A stretch of DNA of 8,576 nucleotides from Acidobacteriaceae bacterium (GCA_027307295.1 DAHUXF010000106.1:1-8576); one strand, 5' to 3'; positions 1 to 6,954 are shown, counted from the stretch's first letter. Notes: generated from the letters alone by a model not told the origin. Numbers and translations are program-made.

Positions 1-955
1 CTATGGGAACTTCACCGCGGTGGATGGTGTCTCTTTTGCAGTGCAGGAAGGCGAGATCTTTGGTCTGCTGGTCCCGAACGGAGCGGGAAAATCTACCCTG
101 ATCCGCATGATGACAACGCTGCTGGACATCACCAGCGGCACCGCCATCATTGAAGGCTCAGACGTGCGTAAAGACCCGGACACGGCGCGCCGCAGCATGG
201 GCGTGATTCCCCAGGCCATGACCAGCGATCTCGACCTGACGATCGAAGAGAACATGAGCATTTACGCCAAGCTCTATGACGTCCCGGCCAGGGAGCGCAA
301 GCGGTCGATCGACGAACTGCTGGAACTGGTGGACCTGACGAAGTGGCGCGACGCGCAGACCAAGACGCTTTCCGGAGGCATGCGGCGGCGGCTGGAGATT
401 GCGCGCGGGCTGGTGCACCGTCCCAGGATTTTTTTTCTCGACGAGCCTACTACGGGTCTTGATCCGGTGTCCCGCGTGGCTGTGTGGGAGATGATCACCA
501 ACATCAAGCAGAAGCGCAATCTTACGGTTTTAATCACCACGCATTACATGGATGAAGCGGACCGCCTGTGTGACCGCATCGCCATTGTGGACCACGGCAA
601 GCTGGTGGCGCTGGATACGCCGCGCGCGCTCAAAGCAAGCATTCCCGGCTCCAGCGTGATTGAAGCGCAGTTTCTCAACCCGCCTGCGGGCTGGCCGCAA
701 ACGCTGGAAAACCTGGCAGCGGTAAAATCTGTACAGTCCGAGGGCGCGGACATGTATCGCATTCTTACCGATGACGGCTCGCGCACCACCACCGATCTGG
801 TGGAAACCGCTGTCCGTTCCAACGTGGTGGTAAAGACGCTCACGGTCCAGAGCACCACGCTTGACGATGTTTTTGTTCATTACACGGGGCGGCAGCTGCG
901 CGACCAGATGGTGGACTCACCGCTCTATCAGTCACCCGTGGCGTGGGGCAAATAA
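1..955 (+). CDS. ABC exporter ATP-binding subunit (DrrA-type, 5' partial)
   Basis: This is the nucleotide-binding subunit of an ABC-2 type exporter, which should hydrolyse ATP on the cytoplasmic face to drive the adjacent permease. The reading frame is open from base 2 (YGNFTAVDGVSFAV...), so the true start lies upstream; the GTG at 20 is inside the conserved N-terminal strand and is not a credible start. Visible motifs in order are a Walker A loop (62-97, LLVPNGAGKST), a Q-loop (GVIPQ, near 200), the ABC signature LSGGM (368-382), Walker B (IFFLDE, 428-445) and the H-loop histidine (542-544). After the ATPase core there is a C-terminal extension of about 100 residues ending in TTLDDVFVHYTGRQLRD, typical of the DrrA/CcmA-like exporter group. 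The oddity is valine in place of the first Walker A glycine. The substrate cannot be told; drug, lipid or polysaccharide export are all possible. The family call is firm. Confidence 0.93.
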   Translation, partial: YGNFTAVDGVSFAVQEGEIFGLLVPNGAGKSTLIRMMTTLLDITSGTAIIEGSDVRKDPDTARRSMGVIPQAMTSDLDLTIEENMSIYAKLYDVPARERKRSIDELLELVDLTKWRDAQTKTLSGGMRRRLEIARGLVHRPRIFFLDEPTTGLDPVSRVAVWEMITNIKQKRNLTVLITTHYMDEADRLCDRIAIVDHGKLVALDTPRALKASIPGSSVIEAQFLNPPAGWPQTLENLAAVKSVQSEGADMYRILTDDGSRTTTDLVETAVRSNVVVKTLTVQSTTLDDVFVHYTGRQLRDQMVDSPLYQSPVAWGK

Positions 956-2085
956 TGGTGCGCTTCTTTCAAAGCGGACGCATGATGGCCATTGTGGAGC
1001 GCGATCTGCGCAAGTTCTTTCGCTCGCCTGCGCTGATGATGGCCGCCATGGTCTTTCCTCTGGTGCAGCTGATTGTCCTGGGCAATGCGTTTGGCGGCAA
1101 GATCAAGGATGCCAAGCTGGGCATGGTCAGTCATGATAACGGCCCGCAAGCCATTCGCGTCATTGAAGCGCTGCGCGCCGTGCAGAGTAATGCCCGTACC
1201 TTTCAGCCAATCATTTACACGGATGAGAAATCCATGGTGGCAGCCGTGCGTAAAGGCGACCTGAATGCCGGACTGGTCATTCCTCCGCAATTCTCCCGCG
1301 ATGTGTATGAACATGCGCGTCCGCACATTGGGCTGGTGCTGGACAACACTGATAATTTCATGACGTCCACTTTTGAAGATGAGATGACGCAACTGGTGGA
1401 CGCCCTGAACCAGCCGGACGTGCAGCCGCGCGTGGTGCAACAGACCGCTCTGCAGGTGGTGGAGCTGTATCCCTACATTGAATACATGAAGTACCTGCTG
1501 CCCGGCTCAATCACGCTGGCCATGTTCGTCAGCGTCATGATCGGCGGCGGCATTCTGTATATCGACGACAAAGCACGCGGTGTGCATGAAGGGTATTTAG
1601 TCACACCCATTACCAAGATGGAGCTGGTAGCCGGGCTGCACGTGGCCGGCGCGCTCAAAGCCATGGGCGCGGGAATTGTGCTGACCATCATTGGATCGCT
1701 GATTGCCGGCGTTGGCTCAACTTTTCAGCCGGCAAGCCTCATCTGGTTGTTCCTGCTGATTGCAGCAACTTCATTCGCCTTCATCTCTATGATGTTTCTG
1801 CTGATGGTGCGGGTGGATGATCCTCTGATTCCCCGGGCCATCTTCGGCATCCTGAATACGCTGCTCTATTTTCCCAGCGGGGCCATTTATCCCGTACAGG
1901 CATTCCCCAAGTGGTTGCAGGGGATTGCATGGATAGACCCGTTCACTTATTCAGTCCACGGCTTTAAGGCAGTGCTGCTGAAAGGCGTGGGGCTGGCTGC
2001 AATCTGGCCGGACCTGCTGTATCTTGGAGGGTTCGCCGTGGTGACTTTTTCGCTTTCAACGTTGTTGTTCAAACGAACGCTTTAA
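955..2085 (+). CDS. ABC-2 type exporter permease
   Basis: This is the membrane subunit paired with the preceding ATPase, 376 residues with the ATG at 955. That ATG shares its A with the TAA stop of the ATPase gene (TAATG), so translation is probably coupled and the two subunits made together. A GTG 12 bases upstream is in frame but lies inside the ATPase gene and is less likely. The protein has a first membrane segment at about residues 24-46, then an extracytoplasmic domain of about 130 residues (47-180). A cluster of five more hydrophobic segments follows, at about 182-203, 228-254, 261-285, 293-313 and 350-371. This is the layout of long ABC-2 permeases of the YhhJ/YhgE/DrrB type. The late segment FPSGAIYPVQAFPKWLQ and the following WIDPFTYSVHGFK are characteristic of ABC-2 permeases. 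As a half-transporter it is expected to dimerise. The substrate is unknown. Confidence 0.92.
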   Translation: MVRFFQSGRMMAIVERDLRKFFRSPALMMAAMVFPLVQLIVLGNAFGGKIKDAKLGMVSHDNGPQAIRVIEALRAVQSNARTFQPIIYTDEKSMVAAVRKGDLNAGLVIPPQFSRDVYEHARPHIGLVLDNTDNFMTSTFEDEMTQLVDALNQPDVQPRVVQQTALQVVELYPYIEYMKYLLPGSITLAMFVSVMIGGGILYIDDKARGVHEGYLVTPITKMELVAGLHVAGALKAMGAGIVLTIIGSLIAGVGSTFQPASLIWLFLLIAATSFAFISMMFLLMVRVDDPLIPRAIFGILNTLLYFPSGAIYPVQAFPKWLQGIAWIDPFTYSVHGFKAVLLKGVGLAAIWPDLLYLGGFAVVTFSLSTLLFKRTL

Positions 2086-2096
2086 AGGACTCTCGT

Positions 2097-2579
2097 ATGG
2101 CATTGATGGATGCACAAGAATATGATCCGCGCCCGGCCCAGAAACGGCGGCGCATCATCACCACCGCAGTCTTGGTGATTGGCGTACCGCTTCTGGTCTG
2201 GTATTTCTTTTTCTATTACTGGCCGGAAGAGCATGTGGTCAATAAATTCTTTCAGGCCATCGAGCAGAAAGACTATGACACCGCTTATGGCGTCTACCAG
2301 GGCGATGCCAACTGGCAGCAGCATCCGGAGAGGTACGCGAACTACACTGTAAATCAGTTCAAACTGGATTGGGGTCCGCAGGGCGAATATGGGACCATCA
2401 CCAGCCATCATGTAGATTGCTCCATTGAGCCGCCGAAAAAAAACTTCGTGTCGCCAAGCGGAGTTATTGTTGTGGTCACCATCAACGGGCGAAAAGAACC
2501 TCGCTCCATGTGGGTGGAGAAGAAGAAAAAAACATTGACCGATTCCTACATCAAGGCCGAGTGCCGGGGACAGCAGTAG
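2097..2579 (+). CDS. Small membrane-anchored protein of unknown function in exporter operon
   Basis: I do not recognise this 160-residue protein as a named family. It has a short cytoplasmic head with a basic KRRR cluster (residues 16-19), one membrane segment at about 20-42, and an outside domain of about 115 residues. The basic residues before the helix suggest the C-terminus lies outside the cytoplasm. The stretch VVNKFFQAIEQKDYDTAYG (47-65) resembles the opening helix of NTF2-like or DUF4878-like anchored domains; this is a resemblance by eye only. Two cysteines (108 and 156) could form a disulfide. The gene starts 11 bases after the permease stop with AAAGGA seven bases before the ATG, so it is probably cotranscribed with the exporter. 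A second in-frame ATG three codons later is a weaker alternative because of its spacing. It may be an accessory subunit of the exporter or an unrelated passenger. Confidence 0.8.
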   Translation: MALMDAQEYDPRPAQKRRRIITTAVLVIGVPLLVWYFFFYYWPEEHVVNKFFQAIEQKDYDTAYGVYQGDANWQQHPERYANYTVNQFKLDWGPQGEYGTITSHHVDCSIEPPKKNFVSPSGVIVVVTINGRKEPRSMWVEKKKKTLTDSYIKAECRGQQ

Positions 2580-2640
2580 GTTCCAACGATGATCAGCATT
2601 ATTTCGAGGACATTGCGCCAAATCGCAGGAGCAAGCATTT
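2580..2640. other. Convergent intergenic gap, no clear terminator
   Basis: These 61 bases separate the stop of the small anchored protein (+) from the stop of fabD (-). A terminator would be expected here because two operons converge. The only pairing seen is a four-base stem (TGCG/CGCA) around 2616-2630, with no strong T-tract. Termination here may be Rho-dependent or may occur inside the opposing genes. Confidence 0.5.
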
Positions 2641-3594
2641 TTACTCTTTCACCGCTGCCGCAAACAGATTGCTGACTTTCTGCATCGACGCTTCATCTTC
2701 TGTAGACATGCAGGTCTGCGCACGATCAATCTGGCGCATAAGTCCGGTAAGTACCTTGCCGGGCCCAACCTCAATGAAGGTCTTTACGCCCAGGCCTATC
2801 AGCGTCTGCATGGATTTTGACCATTGCACCGCGCCCGTCACCTGACGCACCAGCGCCTGGCGTGAGCCTTCGCCAGTGGTCTTTGGCGTTGCATCAATGT
2901 TGCTGATGATGGGAATTTCCGGATTGCCGAAGGGGAGGACTTGCAGGTCTTTTTCCAGACGGTCCTGTGCCGGCTGCATCAATTCGCAATGGAATGGCGC
3001 GCTCACCACCAGCATCACCGCGCGTTTGGCCCCGCGTTGCTTCGCCAATTCAGCGGCCCGTTCCACCGCTTTCTGGTGGCCGGAAATCACAGTCTGGTCG
3101 GGCGAATTGATGTTGGCGGGAGAAACCACTTCGCCCTGCGCTGCGTCAGAGCAAACCTGCTGGACTTGCTCCACCGTCATGCCCAGAATGGCCGCCATGC
3201 CGCCTTCGCCCGCAGGCACTGCCTCCTGCATGTAGCGTCCACGGTTGCGGACTGTGCGCACGGCATCGGCAAACGTGAGGGTCCCGGCGGCAACATGCGC
3301 GGAGTACTCACCCAGGCTGTGTCCTGCCGCGAACTGCGGAACAATTCCCTTTTCCTGCAGCACACGGGCCACTGCGGTGCTCATGGTGAGAATCGCGGGC
3401 TGGGTGTTTTCCGTCAGCTTCAATTGTTCGTCAGGCCCCGCAAAGCAAAGCTGGGAAATGGAGAACCGCAGCGCTTCATCAGCTTCCTGAAACGTATGGC
3501 GCGCCACCGGATAAAGCGCGGCGAGCTCTTTTCCCATGCCTGTTGACTGTGATCCCTGTCCGGGGAAGAGGAACGCAACCGGATGATGACTCAT
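2641..3594 (-). CDS. fabD: Malonyl-CoA:ACP transacylase
   Basis: FabD moves the malonyl group from malonyl-CoA to acyl carrier protein, supplying the two-carbon extender for type II fatty acid synthesis in the cytoplasm. The 317 residues match the family length (about 310). The N-terminal FPGQGSQ loop is present, and the nucleophile serine lies in GHSLGEYSA (S93). The carboxylate-binding arginine is R118 (NRGRYMQ), the catalytic histidine is H202 (SAPFH) and the conserved glutamine is Q251 (QVTGAVQW). This is the full set known from E. coli FabD, shifted by one residue. The C-terminal [13 protein letters not shown] motif is also intact, so the enzyme should be active. The start codon overlaps the end of plsX by four bases (ATGA), which points to translational coupling. 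It is the last gene of the operon; no fabH, fabG or acpP follows it, because the next gene points the other way. Confidence 0.97.
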   Translation of the reverse strand: MSHHPVAFLFPGQGSQSTGMGKELAALYPVARHTFQEADEALRFSISQLCFAGPDEQLKLTENTQPAILTMSTAVARVLQEKGIVPQFAAGHSLGEYSAHVAAGTLTFADAVRTVRNRGRYMQEAVPAGEGGMAAILGMTVEQVQQVCSDAAQGEVVSPANINSPDQTVISGHQKAVERAAELAKQRGAKRAVMLVVSAPFHCELMQPAQDRLEKDLQVLPFGNPEIPIISNIDATPKTTGEGSRQALVRQVTGAVQWSKSMQTLIGLGVKTFIEVGPGKVLTGLMRQIDRAQTCMSTEDEASMQKVSNLFAAAVKE

Positions 3595-4655
3595 TTACTC
3601 TCGTCCGCGCTGATCAACGATTCTGCATGCGCTTCTGACCGCGCTGCGGACAGCTCCTGTTCAATACGGGAATTAATGCCTGACTCGTAAAATTCTTTGG
3701 CTACGCGGATCGCATTCTTGAGGGCGTTGGCATTGGAGCGGCCATGGCCAACAATGGCCACGCCTTTCAAGCCCAGCAGCGGAGCGCCGCCGTACTCGGA
3801 ATAATCCAGGCGGCGGCCAAAATCCGCGAAGGCCTTCCGCGCCAGCAACGCGCCCACCTTGGAGGTAATGGTGGAGGTAAGCGATTCCTTCAACAGAAAG
3901 CGGACCGCTTCCACCAGGCCTTCAGAAATTTTCAGCGCTACGTTGCCGACAAATCCATCGCACACAATCACATCGACTTTGCCGTTGTAGAGATCGCGGC
4001 CCTCCACGTTCCCCAGAAAGTTCAATGGCAGCTCTTTGATAAGAGCGTGCGCCTTGCGCGTAAGATCATTGCCTTTGACTTCTTCTTCGCCAATGGAAAG
4101 CAGGCCCACCGTGGGCGTGTCATTCTTGAAAATGGCGCGCGAGTACATGGCTCCCATCAGGGCGAATTGCGCCAGGTTATACGGCTTGGAGTCAACGTTG
4201 GCGCCTACATCAATCAGGATGGAAGGCTTGAGTTTGCCTGCCGAGGTGGGAAACACATTGGCCAACGCCGGACGGTCCACGCCGGGCAGGCCTCCCAGCA
4301 CCAATTTGGCCACCACCATGGCCGCGCCGGTATTGCCGGCGGTGACAAAGCCAACGGCGCGCTTGTCCTTTACCAGGCGCAGAGCCACATGCATACTGGA
4401 GTCACGCTTGGTGCGGACAGTCTCCACCTTATCGTCCATGCCAATAGCCTGCGTGGCATTGACAATTTCCAGTGGCAAGGCATGGGCAGACGGATGCCCG
4501 GCCAACTCCTGCCGCAGCCGGTTTTCTGGGCCCACCAACAGGATCTTTACTCCATAATGACGCGCAGCCAGCAGCGCCCCTTCGATTTCAGGCTTGGGAT
4601 GCCGGTCTGAACCCATCGCATCGACAGCAATGACGGTTTCCACAGAATTTTGCAC
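3591..4655 (-). CDS. plsX: Phosphate acyltransferase PlsX
   Basis: PlsX converts acyl-ACP and phosphate into acyl-phosphate, the acyl donor for PlsY in the first step of phospholipid synthesis; it works at the inner face of the membrane. The 354 residues fit the family. Visible landmarks are the N-terminal VDAMGSD (usually DAMGGD, so one Gly is Ser), [11 protein letters not shown] (about 104-114), [35 protein letters not shown] and [12 protein letters not shown], all hallmarks of PlsX. The final 20 or so residues are polar and probably disordered. The start is uncertain. GTG at 4655 overlaps the rpmF stop by one base (TAGTG), and a second in-frame GTG lies four codons later, closer to the conserved IAVDAMG. 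Neither has a strong Shine-Dalgarno, so coupling to rpmF is likely. The gene sits between rpmF and fabD, a widespread arrangement. Confidence 0.97.
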   Translation of the reverse strand: MQNSVETVIAVDAMGSDRHPKPEIEGALLAARHYGVKILLVGPENRLRQELAGHPSAHALPLEIVNATQAIGMDDKVETVRTKRDSSMHVALRLVKDKRAVGFVTAGNTGAAMVVAKLVLGGLPGVDRPALANVFPTSAGKLKPSILIDVGANVDSKPYNLAQFALMGAMYSRAIFKNDTPTVGLLSIGEEEVKGNDLTRKAHALIKELPLNFLGNVEGRDLYNGKVDVIVCDGFVGNVALKISEGLVEAVRFLLKESLTSTITSKVGALLARKAFADFGRRLDYSEYGGAPLLGLKGVAIVGHGRSNANALKNAIRVAKEFYESGINSRIEQELSAARSEAHAESLISADESK

Positions 4656-4840
4656 TATGTGGTTTCTTTGGTTTCAACTACTTCCCGGCCCTTGTAATGG
4701 CCGCATTTGGGACATACGCGGTGGGGCATCTTCTTTTCATGGCAATTCGGGCACTCTGAAGCAGAGTGCGCCGTCAGAAAATCATGGGCGCGGCGATTCG
4801 AAGTCCGTGCTTTCGAATGCCGCCGTTTTGGATTTGGCAT
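4655..4840 (-). CDS. rpmF: 50S ribosomal protein L32 (zinc-ribbon form)
   Basis: This encodes ribosomal protein L32, a small basic protein of the large subunit. It is 61 residues long and starts with the canonical [19 protein letters not shown]. The frame stays open upstream, but the family's invariant MPxPKRR start and a purine-rich AAAGGGA upstream of the ATG at 4840 fix the start. Four cysteines in two CxxC pairs (C30/C33 and C43/C46) form a zinc ribbon, so this is the zinc-binding (C+) version. In some bacteria r-proteins of this kind are part of the zinc-sparing response, but no zinc-free paralogue is visible here. It lies 53 bases downstream of yceD, and its stop overlaps the plsX start by one base. 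The yceD-rpmF-plsX order links ribosome production to lipid synthesis in many bacteria. Confidence 0.97.
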   Translation of the reverse strand: MPNPKRRHSKARTSNRRAHDFLTAHSASECPNCHEKKMPHRVCPKCGHYKGREVVETKETT

Positions 4841-4860
4841 TGGTGTTCCCTTTCTTCCTG

Positions 4861-4880
4861 GCGCTGGCATGGCACAGCGC
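4861..4880 (-). promoter_or_regulatory. Small hairpin in the yceD-rpmF gap
   Basis: GCGCTG (4861-4866) and CAGCGC (4875-4880) form a six-base perfect stem with an eight-base loop. It lies between the yceD stop and the rpmF start, about 20 bases before the L32 start codon. No T-tract follows, so it is not an intrinsic terminator. It could be an RNA processing or translational control site for L32, or chance in GC-rich DNA. Confidence 0.25.
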
Positions 4881-4893
4881 ACAATTTCGACTT

Positions 4894-5445
4894 TTATCGT
4901 TCCAGCTTTTTGCGAATATCTTCCAATGCCGACCAGCGCGGGTCCGGCATGGTATTCACGCAATTGCAACTTTCCAGGTTCAGGTTCTTGCCGCATTGCG
5001 GGCAGAAGCCCTTGCAGTTCGCCCGGCAAACCTGCTTGACCGGCAGAGCCAGAATGATCTGCTCTTTAAGCACATCTTCCAGCAACACGCCTTCACCTTG
5101 ATAATATCCAATCTCGGTTTCCGCTTCGGTGATCGCAACTTCATCACCTTTAAAATCCACTCCCAAAGGCCGGTAGAGCAAATCAAATGTCTCGGCGACC
5201 TTGTTGTGGACAGGATCCAGGCATCGCGCACAGGGGTTCTGCACCTCAGTGGAAAAATTCCCCACCAGCCGGATGTCCTCCACTATCTCGCGCGCACCCC
5301 GGTTCTCCCGGATGAGTTCAGCCCGTCCGCTGGCCTTCAGGGGAGTGGTCTGTACAAGATCTTCCCCCAAATCAATTGCGCCGGGCATAAAAGTCTCATC
5401 AAATTCCAGATTCCGGAGCTCAAGATCCTTTATTTTTATAAACAT
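4894..5445 (-). CDS. yceD: YceD/DUF177 family protein, 23S rRNA accumulation factor
   Basis: This is a 183-residue member of the YceD (DUF177) family. The E. coli member is needed for normal 23S rRNA levels, and the gene almost always sits directly before rpmF, as here. The N-terminal half is a beta-rich region without clear motifs. A CARCL motif follows at residues 72-76, and a second cysteine cluster sits near the C-terminus (C140, C144, C148, C151, C160, C162; CKGFCPQCGKNLN), probably a metal site. The ending PDPRWSALEDIRKKL matches the family's usual DPRW-AL tail. The extra C-terminal cysteines are typical of members outside the gamma-proteobacteria. The ATG at 5445 has CCGGAG about nine bases upstream. 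It is the first gene of the operon yceD-rpmF-plsX-fabD, with a promoter-like element about 55 bases upstream. Confidence 0.93.
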   Translation of the reverse strand: MFIKIKDLELRNLEFDETFMPGAIDLGEDLVQTTPLKASGRAELIRENRGAREIVEDIRLVGNFSTEVQNPCARCLDPVHNKVAETFDLLYRPLGVDFKGDEVAITEAETEIGYYQGEGVLLEDVLKEQIILALPVKQVCRANCKGFCPQCGKNLNLESCNCVNTMPDPRWSALEDIRKKLER

Positions 5446-5501
5446 AAGGGGCGCTCCGGAAAAACATACCAGATTTGCGGGGAACGCAGGGACTATAAGT
5501 A

Positions 5502-5531
5502 AGAATAAAGGGCAGCGGGAGAGAGTGTCAA
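5502..5531 (-). promoter_or_regulatory. Putative sigma70 promoter of yceD-rpmF-plsX-fabD
   Basis: Reading the minus strand, a perfect -35 box TTGACA (5531-5526) is followed after 18 bases by TATTCT (5507-5502), four of six matches to TATAAT. Transcription would begin near 5495, giving a leader of about 50 bases before yceD. Position and direction fit the operon; the -10 box is only moderate. Confidence 0.5.
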
Positions 5532-5541
5532 GGAAGAGCGC

Positions 5542-5566
5542 AGCGGCGGAGGGGTGCTCCGCCGTT
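5542..5566 (-). terminator. Hairpin downstream of the YtxH gene, possible terminator
   Basis: GGCGGAG (5545-5551) pairs with CTCCGCC (5557-5563) around a five-base loop. A further C-G pair, a G-T wobble and an A-T pair extend the stem to ten positions. It begins about 15 bases past the stop of the YtxH gene and ends just before the yceD promoter, the right place to separate the two units. What follows on the minus strand is only weakly T-rich (CTCTTCCTT), so termination efficiency is uncertain. Confidence 0.45.
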
Positions 5567-5580
5567 CTTACGCTGGTTTG

Positions 5581-5826
5581 TTAAAGGTTACGGCTTTCTG
5601 TTCCAGTGGCTTCCTGTGCTCCACTGGCAAACCGCTCTGCCTGCCCCCGGATCGCGGAAACCGTGGTACGAACGCGGTCCTTGCCCTGATCTACCAAGTC
5701 ACGTGCTGAATCAGCGAGATTACCGGCACGCTGCGTTAAGTTACTGCGGGTTTCTTCGCCGCTCATAGGGGCGAAAAGGATTCCCAGTCCGACCCCAATA
5801 CCCAATCCTGCCAAAAAGGACTTCAT
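5581..5826 (-). CDS. YtxH domain-containing small membrane protein
   Basis: This 81-residue protein has the YtxH-family layout. It opens with a short Gly-rich hydrophobic segment (residues 4-20, FLAGLGIGVGLGILFAP), then the family signature APMSGEETR. A polar, probably helical tail follows, with repeated Ala/Asp/Gln/Arg pattern up to about residue 75. The ATG at 5826 is chosen because AGAGGAG lies nine bases upstream; the frame extends 13 codons further, but that part runs through the ribosome-binding site. YtxH proteins are often linked to general stress in Bacillus, but their biochemical role is not established. The gene stands alone, with 159 bases on its 5' side and a hairpin on its 3' side. 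The family call is good; the function is open. Confidence 0.82.
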   Translation of the reverse strand: MKSFLAGLGIGVGLGILFAPMSGEETRSNLTQRAGNLADSARDLVDQGKDRVRTTVSAIRGQAERFASGAQEATGTESRNL

Positions 5827-5906
5827 ATGATTTTGCTCCTCTGGATGGTGACGGCAACACCACACCGCCTCTGTAAGAGAGATTGTGGATTCGCGGAGAA
5901 GGTTGC

Positions 5907-5935
5907 CGCCAAATCGTGATGAGCGCCAATCGTGA
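5907..5935. repeat. Short direct repeat upstream of the YtxH gene
   Basis: CGCCAAATCGTGA (5907-5919) recurs as CGCCAATCGTGA (5924-5935); the copies differ only by one A. The start-to-start distance is 17 bases. They lie about 80-110 bases upstream of the YtxH start codon in otherwise non-coding DNA, where an operator with two half-sites could sit. No regulator can be assigned. Confidence 0.5.
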
Positions 5936-5985
5936 GTGAGAGAAATATTCTGTTAAATAAAGGAATTCCGGTTTCGGGTCCAGAC

Positions 5986-6696
5986 TTACTTGGACTTGGC
6001 CAGCTTTTGTGAAGCTACCTGAGCAGCGGCGCTCTGAGGATTTTCCTTCTGCAACTGCTGATAAATGCTGGTGGCCTGTTGCGGGTCTGTCTTCTCATAC
6101 ATCTCCGCCAGTTCCAGAAGTGCTTGCGCCTTGGAGACAGAAGCCGTGGGATGCTGCTTTAGATCGTTGTATATGGCGGCGGCGTCAGAAATGCGGTTTG
6201 CCGCACGATAGATGGAGGCCTGGGCCATCTTCGCCAATGCAGCAACGTCCTTGTCTCCGGAATCAGCAGCGGCTTTCAGTTGCCGTTCAGCGCCGGCATT
6301 GTCACCGGCCTGAAGCAGGGCCACGCCCTGCATGTAGCGCGCAATCTTTCCGGGTTTTACTGACGAGTATTTATCCGCAATCTCTTGAAATTCCCTGGCC
6401 GCAGCCTTTCCCCGTTCAGCCATGCTGGTAAAGCTGAGACTGTTGTCATTGGCGGGAGTTCCCGGAGCGCGCAACTGCGCGTTAAAGGTACGCATGGCAG
6501 AGCTCAACGCAAGGTTGGCCTGTTCGGACTGGTTGCTCCGCCAGGCGATAATGCCTGCCGTGGCAAGAACTACAACCAGAACCAGACTGATGACGACAGC
6601 CAGCACCATGCGGTGCCCTGTGGCCCATTGCGCAGCGCCCTGGGCCGTTTCAGCGAACTTATCTTCTTTCAATTGACGACGGGTATAACCTGGCAC
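5986..6696 (-). CDS. Membrane-anchored TPR protein, YfgM-like
   Basis: This 236-residue protein has a short cytoplasmic head (PGYTRRQLKEDKFAE...), one membrane helix at about residues 30-52, and an outside domain of helical repeats from about 58 to the end. The repeats have tetratricopeptide-like spacing, for example ARYMQGVALLQAGDNAGAER (119-138), AQASIYRAANRISDAAAIYN (158-177) and ALLELAEMYEKTDPQQATSI (192-211). The layout matches the YfgM / TPR_21 (DUF2133) group. In E. coli, YfgM is an inner-membrane protein at the SecYEG translocon with periplasmic chaperone links. No der or bamB partner is adjacent here, so the same role is only an inference. The start is GTG at 6696, with AAAGG seven bases upstream (6704-6708). 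It has its own upstream region, divergent from the AsmA gene. Confidence 0.82.
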   Translation of the reverse strand: MPGYTRRQLKEDKFAETAQGAAQWATGHRMVLAVVISLVLVVVLATAGIIAWRSNQSEQANLALSSAMRTFNAQLRAPGTPANDNSLSFTSMAERGKAAAREFQEIADKYSSVKPGKIARYMQGVALLQAGDNAGAERQLKAAADSGDKDVAALAKMAQASIYRAANRISDAAAIYNDLKQHPTASVSKAQALLELAEMYEKTDPQQATSIYQQLQKENPQSAAAQVASQKLAKSK

Positions 6697-6738
6697 TTGG
6701 AAACCTTTATTGGGGGGATAAGTGGCAATAAAACGTTG

Positions 6739-6768
6739 AGTTTAGCAGGATAAACGCAAAGCCGTCAA
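6739..6768 (-). promoter_or_regulatory. Putative promoter of the TPR protein gene
   Basis: On the minus strand TTGACG (6768-6763; five of six to TTGACA) is followed after 18 bases by TAAACT (6744-6739; four of six to TATAAT). The expected start of transcription near 6732 leaves a leader of about 35 bases before the GTG. The match is moderate and read by eye. Confidence 0.35.
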
Positions 6769-6901
6769 ATCGCTCGACGCCATAAACCTGCGCGCGGCGC
6801 AAGCCAAGCGTCTGGTCTTTCCCAAGTGACACAAAAATAATCACCAACCGCAAATAACGTCCAAACACGCGCCGTCAGGGCAGCGGGTCTTCCCTTCCGC
6901 T

Positions 6902-6931
6902 TTGGCATCCCTTTAGGCATCTAAGTACTAT
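6902..6931 (+). promoter_or_regulatory. Putative promoter of the AsmA-family gene
   Basis: TTGGCA (6902-6907; five of six to TTGACA) is followed after 18 bases by TACTAT (6926-6931; four of six to TATAAT). Transcription would start near 6938, only a few bases before the ribosome-binding site AGGAG (6944-6948), giving a very short leader. The arrangement is plausible but unproven. The rest of the 258-base divergent region holds no gene that I can support. Confidence 0.35.
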
Positions 6932-6954
6932 GGACTCATAAACAGGAGTACATC

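Noticed and set aside
429..436. Run of eight T as a possible terminator or sequencing error
   Set aside because: It encodes the hydrophobic strand of Walker B (IFFLDE) in frame, with no upstream hairpin.
2436..2532. Runs of eight and seven A in the small anchored protein gene as possible frameshift sites
   Set aside because: The zero frame continues through both runs to a stop that fits the operon. The alternative frames give no recognisable protein, and the A-runs encode a normal Lys/Asn stretch.
3744..4610. Long plus-strand open frame (288 codons) opposite plsX
   Set aside because: It is antisense to a clearly recognisable PlsX. Its translation has no family motifs and is rich in His, Gln and Arg, as expected from a GC-rich shadow frame.
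4594..5502. Plus-strand open frame of 302 codons across rpmF and yceD
   Set aside because: It runs antisense to two conserved genes, has no recognisable domain and no good start signal.
5962..5985. GGAATTCC palindrome downstream of the TPR gene as a terminator
   Set aside because: The palindrome has no loop and cannot fold into a stable RNA hairpin; flanking pairing is only three bases.
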